49,661 nt of DNA from Verrucomicrobiota bacterium (GTDB lineage Bacteria > Verrucomicrobiota > Kiritimatiellia > JAHIZV01). The stretch spans positions 1 to 49,661 of the forward strand of contig JAHIZV010000087.1 in the NCBI GenBank assembly GCA_018814445.1, in the 5' to 3' direction. A program made the translations under genes and the position numbers. Shown piece after piece: positions 9,459-18,285 of this stretch; the stretch's first letter is position 1, and every line of letters starts with the position of its first letter. The notes under the pieces are model-generated. The model saw nothing but the letters and a program-made list of their open reading frames with translations. It had not been told where the DNA came from and searched no databases.

Positions 9459-9570
9459 AACATCCCGCTTCGCTCTTCGAGCTGCGCGGGACAAGTCGAA
9501 CGCTGAATATCGAACATCGAATCCCCAGGGAGAGGAAGAATGATCAGATCAGGTCCTTCAGCAACTTATT

Positions 9571-9983
9571 CCCTCTCCCGGGGGAGAGGGTTAGGGTGAG
9601 GGGATGATCGAAGCCACCACAAAACAAGCTCGTGCTCTCAGACGCCGGCAAACAGAGCCGGAGAAACTGTTATGGAAAGCCCTGCGAAACCGCAAGGTGC
9701 AGGGAGCGAAGTTCCGGCGCCAGTATCCCGAAGGGCCCTACATTCTGGATTTCTACTGTCTTGAGAAGAAGCTTGCCGTCGAACTTGATGGTAGCGGGCA
9801 TAATCGTTCATCGGAAAGAGTCCGGGACCATCTTCGAGATCGTTACCTACAGAATGAAGGCATCAGAGTAGTCCGATTTTGGAATACGCAGATTCGCGAT
9901 AATTTGGAGGGTGTATTGATGGTGATAGCTTCTGAGCTTCATGAGTCATCCCCTCACCCCGGCCCTCTCCCCCAGGGAGAGGG
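9571..9983 (+). mobile_element. DUF559-encoding element bounded by about 33-bp palindromic inverted repeats
   Basis: Left CCCTCTCCCGGGGGAGAGGGTTAGGGTGAGGGG (9571-9603); reverse complement of right (9950-9983) is CCCTCTCCCTGGGGGAGAGGGCCGGGGTGAGGGG. Confidence 0.65.
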
Positions 9984-10053
9984 AGTCGGCGGAGTAGAAA
10001 TGGGCAGCTCTTGCGAGCCGAAACATCAAACATCGAAACCCCTTCATCCATGA
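9604..10053 (+). CDS. DUF559 domain protein (VSR/endonuclease-like fold)
   Basis: KQARALRRRQTEPEKLLWKALRNRKVQGAKFRRQYPEGPYILDFYCLEKKLAVELDGSGH; tail SPHPGPLPQGEG is translated repeat. Confidence 0.85.
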   Translation: MIEATTKQARALRRRQTEPEKLLWKALRNRKVQGAKFRRQYPEGPYILDFYCLEKKLAVELDGSGHNRSSERVRDHLRDRYLQNEGIRVVRFWNTQIRDNLEGVLMVIASELHESSPHPGPLPQGEGVGGVEMGSSCEPKHQTSKPLHP

Positions 10054-10595
10054 TCAAAATAGGCATAGTCAACGTTTCCGACCGGGCGTCCGCGGGTGAA
10101 TACGAGGATCTGCCGGGCAAAGAGGCCCGTGCGCTTTTGCAGAAATATCTGACGTCAGATTGGGAAGAGGCTTATGCCGTGATTCCTGATGAGCGGGATC
10201 AGATAGAGAGAACGCTGATCCGGTTTGTTGATCAGGAAGGCTGCTGTCTGGTTATTACGACGGGTGGCACGGGGCCTGCGCCTCGCGATGTGACGCCTGA
10301 GGCGACGGAGGCTGTATGCGAGCGGATGATGCAGGGGTTCGGCGAGGCGATGCGTATGGAGTCCTTGAAATACGTGCCCACCGCCATTCTGTCGCGTCAG
10401 ACGGCGGGCCTGCGGGGTAAGTGTCTGATTGTTAATCTTCCGGGCAAACCGAAGGCGATTAAGGAGTGTCTCGATGCGATCATGCCGGCGATTCCATTCT
10501 GCATCGATCTAATCGGCGGCCCGCGACTTGAATGTGATGAGAAGTATGTGACAGTGTTCAGGCCGGTTGATAAAGACGCCAGACGCAAGATGTAG
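10050..10595 (+). CDS. mog: MoaB/Mog family molybdopterin-biosynthesis protein
   Basis: MIKIGIVNVSDRASAGEYEDLPGKE...LVITTGGTGPAPRDVTPEAT...LRGKCLIVNLPGKPKAIKECLDAI. Confidence 0.85.
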   Translation: MIKIGIVNVSDRASAGEYEDLPGKEARALLQKYLTSDWEEAYAVIPDERDQIERTLIRFVDQEGCCLVITTGGTGPAPRDVTPEATEAVCERMMQGFGEAMRMESLKYVPTAILSRQTAGLRGKCLIVNLPGKPKAIKECLDAIMPAIPFCIDLIGGPRLECDEKYVTVFRPVDKDARRKM

Positions 10596-10600
10596 CGTTC

Positions 10601-10674
10601 TTAATCCTAATCGTACTCGTAATCATAATCGGGTAGGTTCAGAAATTAGGATTATGAGTACGATTAAGATTAGG
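10601..10674. repeat. Hexamer-periodic arrays in inverted orientation between mog and mrp
   Basis: (TTAATC)(CTAATC)(GTACTC)(GTAATC)(ATAATC) 10601-10630 versus 10645-10674; arms pair at 25 of 29 positions. Confidence 0.85.
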
Positions 10675-10682
10675 AATTTCAG

Positions 10683-12026
10683 ATGAGCAAAGAAAACGAA
10701 GTACTGGAAGCACTAAAGGTCATCATAGACCCCGATCTGGGCCGCGACATCGTCTCCCTCGGATTCATCAAGGACCTGCATATCGACGGTGGAAATGTGT
10801 CCTTCGTGGTTGAGCTGACTACGCCGGCGTGTCCGGTCAAGGACCGTTTTCAGACCGAATGCGAGCGTGTCGTTTCGGCACTTCCGTGGGTTGAGAACGT
10901 GACTGTTCTGATGTCGGCGCAGAAGACGAAGAGTCCTCTGCAGGCGCAATCGCCCGGACTTTCACGCGTTGCGAATATCGTTGCCGTGTCGAGCTGCAAA
11001 GGCGGTGTCGGCAAGTCGACAATGGCCGTTAATCTTGCTTACACGCTGGCGAAGACCGGCGCAAAGGTCGGGATTTTCGATGCTGATGTATACGGGCCCA
11101 GTCTGCCCACGCTTGTTCATCCGGACACGGACGAAGTGTACCAGCAGAATGGCCTGATCGTTCCGCTCGAGGCCCATGGCGTGAAGCTCATGTCGTTTGG
11201 ATTCGTGACGCCGCGCGGCGGTGAGGGCGCGGCGATTATGCGCGGCCCGATGGTGACGCAGGTCATCAATCAACTGCTCACGGGCACGGATTGGGGTGAA
11301 CTGGACTACCTCGTGCTCGATCTTCCTCCGGGAACCGGGGATGTGCAGTTGACGCTGACGCAACTCGTTCCCATCACTGCCGCGATCATTGTCACCACGC
11401 CGCAGCACCTGAGTTTCATCGACGTGGTGAAGGGCATCCAGATGTTCGACAAGGTCAAGGTGCCGACCGTTGCCGTCATAGAGAACATGAGTTACTTCCA
11501 GCCGGAGCCGGACGGGGAGAAGTACAAATTGTTTGGAGAGGGCGCGCGGAAGAAGTTGATTGAGCAGTACGGGTTCCAGAATACGTTCGAATTCCCGGTC
11601 GTGCCCAGGGTCGCCGAGATGTGTGACAACGGCACTCCAGTTGTGCTCGAAGACCCCGACTCCGATACGGCCAGGACCTTCGGGGAAATCGGCGGCATGG
11701 TCGTCCGCGAGATCAGCAAGCTCAAGCATGGCGCCGTGGAAAAGCCACAGGTGTCTTTTACCGCGGGCCGGGGAATCATTCTTACGCTGGCGGATGGCAC
11801 AGAATATGAACTCGATCCCGTCGACGTCCGCATGGCCTGCCGCGGCGCGCATACGGTGGATGAGTTAACAGGCGAACAGAAGATCAAGCGCGAGGACATC
11901 CCGAAGAACATCCATCCTACAGCGATCGGCAAAGTCGGCAACTACGCCGTCTCGATCCAGTGGAGTTGGGGGAACGTTCCTTCGATCTATCCGTATGAAG
12001 CGCTGCTCGCCCTTGCGGGCGAGTAA
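10683..12026 (+). CDS. mrp: Mrp/NBP35 (ApbC) family P-loop Fe-S carrier with N-terminal MIP18/DUF59 and C-terminal DUF971-like domain
   Basis: IVAVSSCKGGVGKSTMAVNLAYTLA...FDADVYGPSLPTL...LVLDLPPGTGDVQLTL; C-term YELDPVDVRMACRGAHTVDE. Confidence 0.9.
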   Translation: MSKENEVLEALKVIIDPDLGRDIVSLGFIKDLHIDGGNVSFVVELTTPACPVKDRFQTECERVVSALPWVENVTVLMSAQKTKSPLQAQSPGLSRVANIVAVSSCKGGVGKSTMAVNLAYTLAKTGAKVGIFDADVYGPSLPTLVHPDTDEVYQQNGLIVPLEAHGVKLMSFGFVTPRGGEGAAIMRGPMVTQVINQLLTGTDWGELDYLVLDLPPGTGDVQLTLTQLVPITAAIIVTTPQHLSFIDVVKGIQMFDKVKVPTVAVIENMSYFQPEPDGEKYKLFGEGARKKLIEQYGFQNTFEFPVVPRVAEMCDNGTPVVLEDPDSDTARTFGEIGGMVVREISKLKHGAVEKPQVSFTAGRGIILTLADGTEYELDPVDVRMACRGAHTVDELTGEQKIKREDIPKNIHPTAIGKVGNYAVSIQWSWGNVPSIYPYEALLALAGE

Positions 12027-12061
12027 CATCGAACTCTGAACTTCGAACATCAAACATCGAA
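12027..12061. repeat. Five tandem degenerate heptamers
   Basis: CATCGAA CTCTGAA CTTCGAA CATCAAA CATCGAA directly after the mrp stop. Confidence 0.8.
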
Positions 12062-12085
12062 TGGAGAGGTCCCGTATTCGATGTT

Positions 12086-12086
<1 letters not shown>
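12052..12086. terminator. Hairpin between convergent mrp and hemB
   Basis: AAACATCGAAT-13 nt-ATTCGATGTTT, perfect 11-bp stem. Confidence 0.6.
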
Positions 12087-13180
<1,094 letters not shown>

Positions 13181-13226
13181 CTATCAGAAATTTCCAATGG
13201 TTGGAAGTTTTCCGGAAAGAAGTTCT

Positions 13227-13255
13227 CACGCCAAGACGCAAAGGCGCAGAGGAGA
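13227..13255. repeat. 8-nt-period array ACGCCAAG ACGCAAAG GCGCAGAG GAG
   Basis: Read directly; related word recurs at 27431-27450. Confidence 0.7.
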
Positions 13256-13281
13256 GGAATGCTGACCCTCAGGTCGGGAGT

Positions 13282-13815
13282 CTATTCTTCTTCCGCCTTG
13301 CGGAACTCCAGCGAGGCGGAGTTCACGCAGTAGCGCAGGCCCGTGGGGCGGGGGCCGTCATCGAAGACGTGTCCGAGGTGGCCGCCGCACTTTGAGCAGA
13401 GGATCTCCGTTCGGACCATGCCCAGACTCGGGTCGGACTCTTCTGCGACGCTGCCGCCGTCCGCAGGTTTCCAGAAACTGGGCCATCCGCTGCCGGAATC
13501 GAACTTTGCATCGGCCGTGAAAAGCTCGGCCCCGCAGCCCGCACAGAGGTAGGTGCCGGCTTCCTTGTTTCTATCGTACTTGCCGGTGAAAGCGCGTTCC
13601 GTGCCTTTCTGCCGGAGAATCCGATACTGCTCAGGGGTCAGCTCCTTTTTCCACTCCGCGTCTGTCTTGGCGACTTGTTTTGTCATGATGGCTCTCTTTC
13701 CTGAAGATTCGGAGTTCTCCGCCTTCTTCTCCGCACATGCGGACAGGGCAGTCAAGAAGGCCGCAACAGCCGTCAGAAGGAATACAGGCTTTGCTGATAT
13801 CTGTTTCATTGTCAT
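13282..13815 (-). CDS. msrB: Peptide-methionine (R)-S-oxide reductase, predicted lipoprotein
   Basis: [29 protein letters not shown]...[35 protein letters not shown]; lipobox LSAC. Confidence 0.95.
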   Translation of the reverse strand: MTMKQISAKPVFLLTAVAAFLTALSACAEKKAENSESSGKRAIMTKQVAKTDAEWKKELTPEQYRILRQKGTERAFTGKYDRNKEAGTYLCAGCGAELFTADAKFDSGSGWPSFWKPADGGSVAEESDPSLGMVRTEILCSKCGGHLGHVFDDGPRPTGLRYCVNSASLEFRKAEEE

Positions 13816-14000
13816 GAGTCGGGTGTCCGTTCGGTCATCTTACGGAAACATCGCCCCTTTCAGCGGGTTTATCAACCGCTGAGAAAAGATACCCCAATCA
13901 AAGAAACCGGCTTCACAAGTTGGAAAGTCAGGGTATGTTATCAAACATGGGGGTTGACTAATAATACATTATCCACACATTCCAGTGTGAGGGGCAGTAG

Positions 14001-14258
14001 ATGAATTTTCGTAAATTCCTTGGATCCAGGGGCAAAGAGGCAAACCGCGGGAAGCCCGCTCAACCGGCCGACGAATCTGCCCGTCCGGCTGATGGGCCTT
14101 CTGAACTGGATATGATGAAGGCGGTCTGGCGGATCAATGAGAAGAAACCCAAGCGGGAAATGCCTCCGCCGAATGTTAACACCGACATCTACGGCCGCAC
14201 GGTGAAGTCAACTCATCGCAGGGAAGAGCCCAAAATGAGATTTGAGATTCGCGACTGA
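14001..14258 (+). CDS. Small hypothetical protein (85 aa)
   Basis: MNFRKFLGSRGKEANRGKPAQPADESARPADGPSELDMMKAVWRINEKKPKREMPPPNVNTDIYG... Confidence 0.55.
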   Translation: MNFRKFLGSRGKEANRGKPAQPADESARPADGPSELDMMKAVWRINEKKPKREMPPPNVNTDIYGRTVKSTHRREEPKMRFEIRD

Positions 14259-14330
14259 AACCACCCGCCACCGCTCGTCATTGGTCTAAGAGTTCTGTGT
14301 GACCTCCAATGACGCAGCCGCAGCCTGCTC

Positions 14331-14579
14331 CTACGCTTTGCCCCGGTAGTTGAACAACTCTTCAATGCTGAACGTCCTATCCCCTGCGGCGGCGTTCAGC
14401 GCGTTCATGATCTTCGTTTGAATGTTGCGGGTGAGTCGGCGCCCTTTGCGTCCCTTGTTCACCATCTTGTGCGTCAGGTGTTCAGTCGACGCGTTCACGA
14501 GATCGTGATTGCCAAGCTTGAGTTCCGTCAGAACTTGGTCGAGTGGCTGCGTGCCCAGATTCATTTCGTTATTGGTCAT
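14331..14579 (-). CDS. Small basic/helical protein, possibly nucleic-acid binding
   Basis: LDQVLTELKLGNHDLVNASTEHLTHKMVNKGRKGRRLTRNIQTKIMNALNAAAGDRTFSIEELFNYRG. Confidence 0.7.
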   Translation of the reverse strand: MTNNEMNLGTQPLDQVLTELKLGNHDLVNASTEHLTHKMVNKGRKGRRLTRNIQTKIMNALNAAAGDRTFSIEELFNYRGKA

Positions 14580-14602
14580 GTTCTTTTTTTCGTCCTTCTG
14601 GG

Positions 14603-14633
14603 GATCCGTCGGATCGGTCCGATCAGACGGATC
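14603..14633. repeat. 31-nt near-perfect palindrome that is also a 9-nt-period array
   Basis: GATCCGTC-G-GATCGG-T-CCGATC-A-GACGGATC; GATC recurs every 9 nt (14603, 14612, 14621, 14630). Confidence 0.85.
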
Positions 14634-14644
14634 GAGTATCTCAC

Positions 14645-15535
14645 CTAGTGGTATTCGACCTTAACAGTGTCATAGAAGCGCTGCGGTTCGCTTAGCTTAT
14701 CACTCGTGATGTAGAACCCGCTGTAGGTCCATGTGGAGTACCTGAGGGTTCGGCTGTTTGTTGTGTTGAGATCCTCCGTGGCGAAACAGCGGAAGAAGGT
14801 ATTGGATTGCCATGTCCACGCGACAACGTGGGAGTCGGCACTGGGGAGGAGCATGCTCTCGGCTGCGCTCACTTCCGGAAGTGTCGGCGACACGGCAAGC
14901 GGATTGAAGTTGCTCGCCGCCGCGCCGTTCCTGGTGATTGTCACGTCGTTGATCACAACGTCAACCAGGGGCGCCTCATTAGATGTTGCCACGGCGCCGA
15001 TATTGCTCACGACGCCCATTCCCTCAACAGTGTAACCAAAGACGGTGTGGGCTGAAGAATAGGGCTCCTTATCGAAATCGAGTTCCGGTGTCGGGCGAAG
15101 AGTGAGAAAGAACTGACTGCCGTTACTGTTCGGACCTGAGTTTGCCATAGAGAGCGTTCCGTTCGTATGGTGTGTCAGATTCGTGCTGAATTCGTCCGCG
15201 AAAGTGTATCCGGGGCCGCTCGAACCGCCGGTCACAGGCAGACCTGCCTGGATCACGAAATTACTGACAACGCGGTGGAACTTCACGCCGTCGTAGTAGT
15301 CAGCATCAGTAGCGCGGCCCCAATGAAAATCTACCCACGCTCGCGTCCCTTCCGCAAGAGACACGAAATTGGCGACTGTGCGAGGTGCTTCTGTAAATTC
15401 CAGTTCAACGGTGATGTCGCCCATACTCGTATGGAGTGTTGCAAACAGCCCGTCATTAGTAGGCGCGGCAACACATGGCAGCGACAGGGCCGCCATCATA
15501 AGTCCTATCGAACCTATTTCGCCCGCACGCCGCAT
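14645..15535 (-). CDS. Cyclophilin-type peptidyl-prolyl cis-trans isomerase, exported
   Basis: HTSMGDITVELEFTEAPRTVANFVSLAEG...YYDGVKFHRVVSNFVIQAG...GTLSMANSGPNSNGSQFFLTLRPTPELD; TGATG overlap with the upstream gene. Confidence 0.9.
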   Translation of the reverse strand: MRRAGEIGSIGLMMAALSLPCVAAPTNDGLFATLHTSMGDITVELEFTEAPRTVANFVSLAEGTRAWVDFHWGRATDADYYDGVKFHRVVSNFVIQAGLPVTGGSSGPGYTFADEFSTNLTHHTNGTLSMANSGPNSNGSQFFLTLRPTPELDFDKEPYSSAHTVFGYTVEGMGVVSNIGAVATSNEAPLVDVVINDVTITRNGAAASNFNPLAVSPTLPEVSAAESMLLPSADSHVVAWTWQSNTFFRCFATEDLNTTNSRTLRYSTWTYSGFYITSDKLSEPQRFYDTVKVEYH

Positions 15536-16554
15536 CAGATCTCGCGTCCCACGGCCTCCGCGACAAGCTTCATGCGTTTCATCAGCTTCTCGAACGTTGC
15601 CGGGGTCAGGGACTGTCCGCCGTCCGACCACGCCTCGTGCGGATTCGGGTGTACCTCGATCATCAGGCCGTCGGCTCCCGCGGCCACGGCCGCCAGCGCC
15701 ATGTCTTCAACGTACTGCCAGTGCCCGGTTCCATGACTCGGGTCTATCACCACGGGAAGATGCGTCTCATGCTTCAGAACCGGAATCACGCTGAGATCAA
15801 GCGTATTTCTCGTGGCCGTTTCAAATGTCCGGATGCCGCGCTCACACAGGATCACGTTCATATTGCCTTGCGACATGACATACTCTGCGGACATCAGCCA
15901 CTCTTTAATCGTCGTCGCGATACCGCGTTTCAGCAATACAGGCGTGTTCGTCTGTCCGACTGCTTTCAGCAGGTCGAAGTTCTGCGTGTTGCGTGCGCCG
16001 ATCTGCAGGACATCCGTGTATTGCACGATCAGGTCGAGAACGCTTTCCTTCATGATCTCCGTGACGATCGGGAGGCCCGTTCTCGCTTTCGCTTCCGCCA
16101 GCATCTTCAGTCCGTCCTCTTCCAGTCCCTGGAAACTGTATGGTGAGGTGCGAGGCTTATACGCGCCGCCGCGGAGCGCTTTCGCGCCGGCCTTCTTGAC
16201 GGCATCGGCCGTTTCACAAATCTGATCCAGCCCCTCGACCGAGCAGGGACCTGCGATTACGGGGACCATCTTTCCGCCGAAGATGACGCCGGGACCCACC
16301 TCGATCTTCGTCTTCTCCTTCTTCAACTCGCGTCCGGCCAGTTTGTATGGCTTCAGAATAGGAATTACCCGTTCGACGCCCGGCGACGTCTCCAGTTGCT
16401 GAAGGAGCGCCTTCCCGCGCTCGTCACCTATCGCTCCGATGACCGTACGCTCGACACCGTAGATGGGGTGGGGCTTATAGCCCATTTCAACTATTTCACG
16501 TTCGACGTCCTCGATTTCCCTACGGGAAGCGCCTTCCTGCATAACTATAATCAT
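15535..16554 (-). CDS. aroF: 3-deoxy-7-phosphoheptulonate synthase (class I AroF-like with N-terminal ACT-like region)
   Basis: [56 protein letters not shown]...[14 protein letters not shown]. Confidence 0.92.
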   Translation of the reverse strand: MIIVMQEGASRREIEDVEREIVEMGYKPHPIYGVERTVIGAIGDERGKALLQQLETSPGVERVIPILKPYKLAGRELKKEKTKIEVGPGVIFGGKMVPVIAGPCSVEGLDQICETADAVKKAGAKALRGGAYKPRTSPYSFQGLEEDGLKMLAEAKARTGLPIVTEIMKESVLDLIVQYTDVLQIGARNTQNFDLLKAVGQTNTPVLLKRGIATTIKEWLMSAEYVMSQGNMNVILCERGIRTFETATRNTLDLSVIPVLKHETHLPVVIDPSHGTGHWQYVEDMALAAVAAGADGLMIEVHPNPHEAWSDGGQSLTPATFEKLMKRMKLVAEAVGREI

Positions 16555-16572
16555 AATGAGTACCTTTCAGAT

Positions 16573-16654
16573 GCCGGATACCAGATATCAGATACCAGAT
16601 GCCGGATGATGAGTGCAATATCCGGCATCCGGCAGCAGGAATCCGGCATCAGTT
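16573..16654. repeat. Two heptamer-periodic arrays in inverted orientation
   Basis: GCCGGAT ACCAGAT ATCAGAT ACCAGAT GCCGGAT (16573-16607) and ATCCGGC ATCCGGC AGCAGGA ATCCGGC ATCAGTT (16620-16654). Confidence 0.85.
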
Positions 16655-16744
16655 TTCAACGAACCGGATTAATCATTGTCTGAATCCCGACAGCATACTA
16701 GAGTTGCCGGCTTTATGTCGGTCTTCTAACAGAAAGGATAGACC

Positions 16745-17488
16745 ATGTATGTACGTATGTTGAGTTTTGCACTCATTGCAATGTTGGCTGTCGGGGCCTT
16801 TTCCCAGGAGCCTGAAGTGACGTCGGACGACGTCGCAGAACTTGCACAGGCCGTGGAGTCTGCCGGAAGCGGCATGGAGACTCTTCAGCAGAAAGCCAGT
16901 TACGCGATGGGCGCCGATATGGCCGGCGGCTTCAAGTCGCGCGAGATCGAGATAGACCCGGACCTGTTCATCAAGGGTTTTCAGGACGTGATGGCAGGTG
17001 GGGAGCTTGCCCTCAGCGAAGAGGAATTCCGTCAGGTCATGATGGATTACCGGACACAAATGCAGGAGAAACAGCAGGCAAAGAGACTTGAGATGACGGA
17101 AAAGAACCAGCAGGAAGGCGAAGAGTTTCTCGCGAAGAACAAGGACGCCGAAGGCGTGCAGGTGACGGAGAGTGGATTACAGTACCTCGTCCTGAAAGAG
17201 GGCGAAGGCGATGCCCCTCAGGCGTCGGACACCGTTACCGTCCACTACACAGGCAAACTTCTGAACGGCGAAGTGTTTGACAGTTCCGTTGATCGCGGTG
17301 TGCCCGCAACGTTCAATCTTCAAGGCGTTATCAAAGGCTGGACGGAAGGTGTTCAGCTCATGAAGCCCGGCGCGAGCTACCGCTTCTTCATTCCCCCGGA
17401 TCTCGCCTACGGCGCACGCGGCGCAGGCCCGAAAATCGGTCCCAACGCCACGTTGATCTTTGATGTCGAACTGCTCGAAGTGAAGTAG
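16745..17488 (+). CDS. FKBP-type peptidyl-prolyl isomerase (FkpA/Mip-like), exported
   Basis: SYAMGADMAGGFKSREIEIDPDLFIKGFQD...VTVHYTGKLLNGEVFDSSVDRGVPATFNLQGVIKGWTEGVQLMK. Confidence 0.93.
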   Translation: MYVRMLSFALIAMLAVGAFSQEPEVTSDDVAELAQAVESAGSGMETLQQKASYAMGADMAGGFKSREIEIDPDLFIKGFQDVMAGGELALSEEEFRQVMMDYRTQMQEKQQAKRLEMTEKNQQEGEEFLAKNKDAEGVQVTESGLQYLVLKEGEGDAPQASDTVTVHYTGKLLNGEVFDSSVDRGVPATFNLQGVIKGWTEGVQLMKPGASYRFFIPPDLAYGARGAGPKIGPNATLIFDVELLEVK

Positions 17489-17510
17489 CAGGGCAGAGAG
17501 GAATATCCCA

Positions 17511-17546
17511 AAGCGGGGCGGGCAGAAATGCCCGCCCCGCTTCTTT
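17511..17546 (+). terminator. Intrinsic terminator of the FKBP gene
   Basis: AAGCGGGGCGGGCA GAAA TGCCCGCCCCGCTT CTTT: perfect 14-bp stem, GAAA loop. Confidence 0.9.
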
Positions 17547-17580
17547 AGGTCCCTCAGGTCCTTTGCGTCCTTTCCTTTCC
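17547..17580. repeat. 9-nt-period array (AGGTCCCTC AGGTCCTTT GCGTCCTTT ...)
   Basis: GTCC words at 9-nt spacing. Confidence 0.75.
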
Positions 17581-18136
17581 GGCTACATCGATCGCTATGA
17601 AGTCAGCACCGAACAGATGCGGCAGGTGTTGCAGTGGGCTTACGACGCGGGCAGGGTGACTGTATCGGGAAACGTCGTACGCTCCGTCAGCGTTGCCCCC
17701 GCGGACCTCGTAGAGATTGGCGACGACTGGTCTCATACGCTTGATTTCGAGACCGGGACTTTCTATGTAGTCGACGGTACTTTCACGAGCGAAGAGGGCC
17801 ACCTGGCAATGGGTAACGTCACGTGGCATGGCGCGATGGCATTACAACGGAGCGCAGACGCCGGACACGGGACCCGATATGGCCAATGGATTCGGCCTGT
17901 ACGATATGGCCGGGAACCTGGACGAGTGGTGTTGGGACTGGTATTCGAGCACGTGGTACAGCGATCCTGCCTCCACCAACGACAACACCACGGGTCCCGC
18001 GAGTCCTCTAAGTTGGCGAATCATACGCGGTGGCGACTACACCAGTTCCCTATTCTGGCTCAGATGCGCTAATCGTTGGTACAATGCCTCCGGAGTATCC
18101 TACGTGGTCGGCTTCAGGTGCGTCCGCAGACCGTGA
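17578..18136 (+). pseudogene. Truncated and frameshifted formylglycine-generating-enzyme/SUMF1-like gene
   Basis: GYIDRYEVSTEQMRQVLQWAYDAG... in one frame, then HYNGAQTPDTGPDMANGFGLYDMAGNLDEWCWDWYSSTWY...RIIRGGDYTSSLFWLRCANRW...GFRCVRRP* in another; no start codon context. Confidence 0.8.
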
Positions 18137-18285
18137 TTCTTTGGCGTTGAACCAGTCTTCATGTCCTCTTACGCCTCTTCCGTAAGACCTTCCCGGCGCA
18201 TCTCACTCTTAATGGAACTTAAGGCAGCGCCACAGAACGACTCCGGTCTAATCGAGTACATTCAATGACATAATAGAAAAGTACC

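Noticed and set aside
9604-10053. DUF559 protein as part of a restriction-modification or defence island
   Set aside because: No methyltransferase or other defence gene nearby; better explained as a repeat-bounded solitary cassette.
10962-11852. 296-aa minus-strand ORF opposite mrp
   Set aside because: mrp on the plus strand has complete diagnostic motifs; the antisense frame has none.
17563-18072. 169-aa ORF called as an intact gene
   Set aside because: The SUMF1-like signal continues in another frame after about 17830, so the ORF is half of a frameshifted pseudogene.
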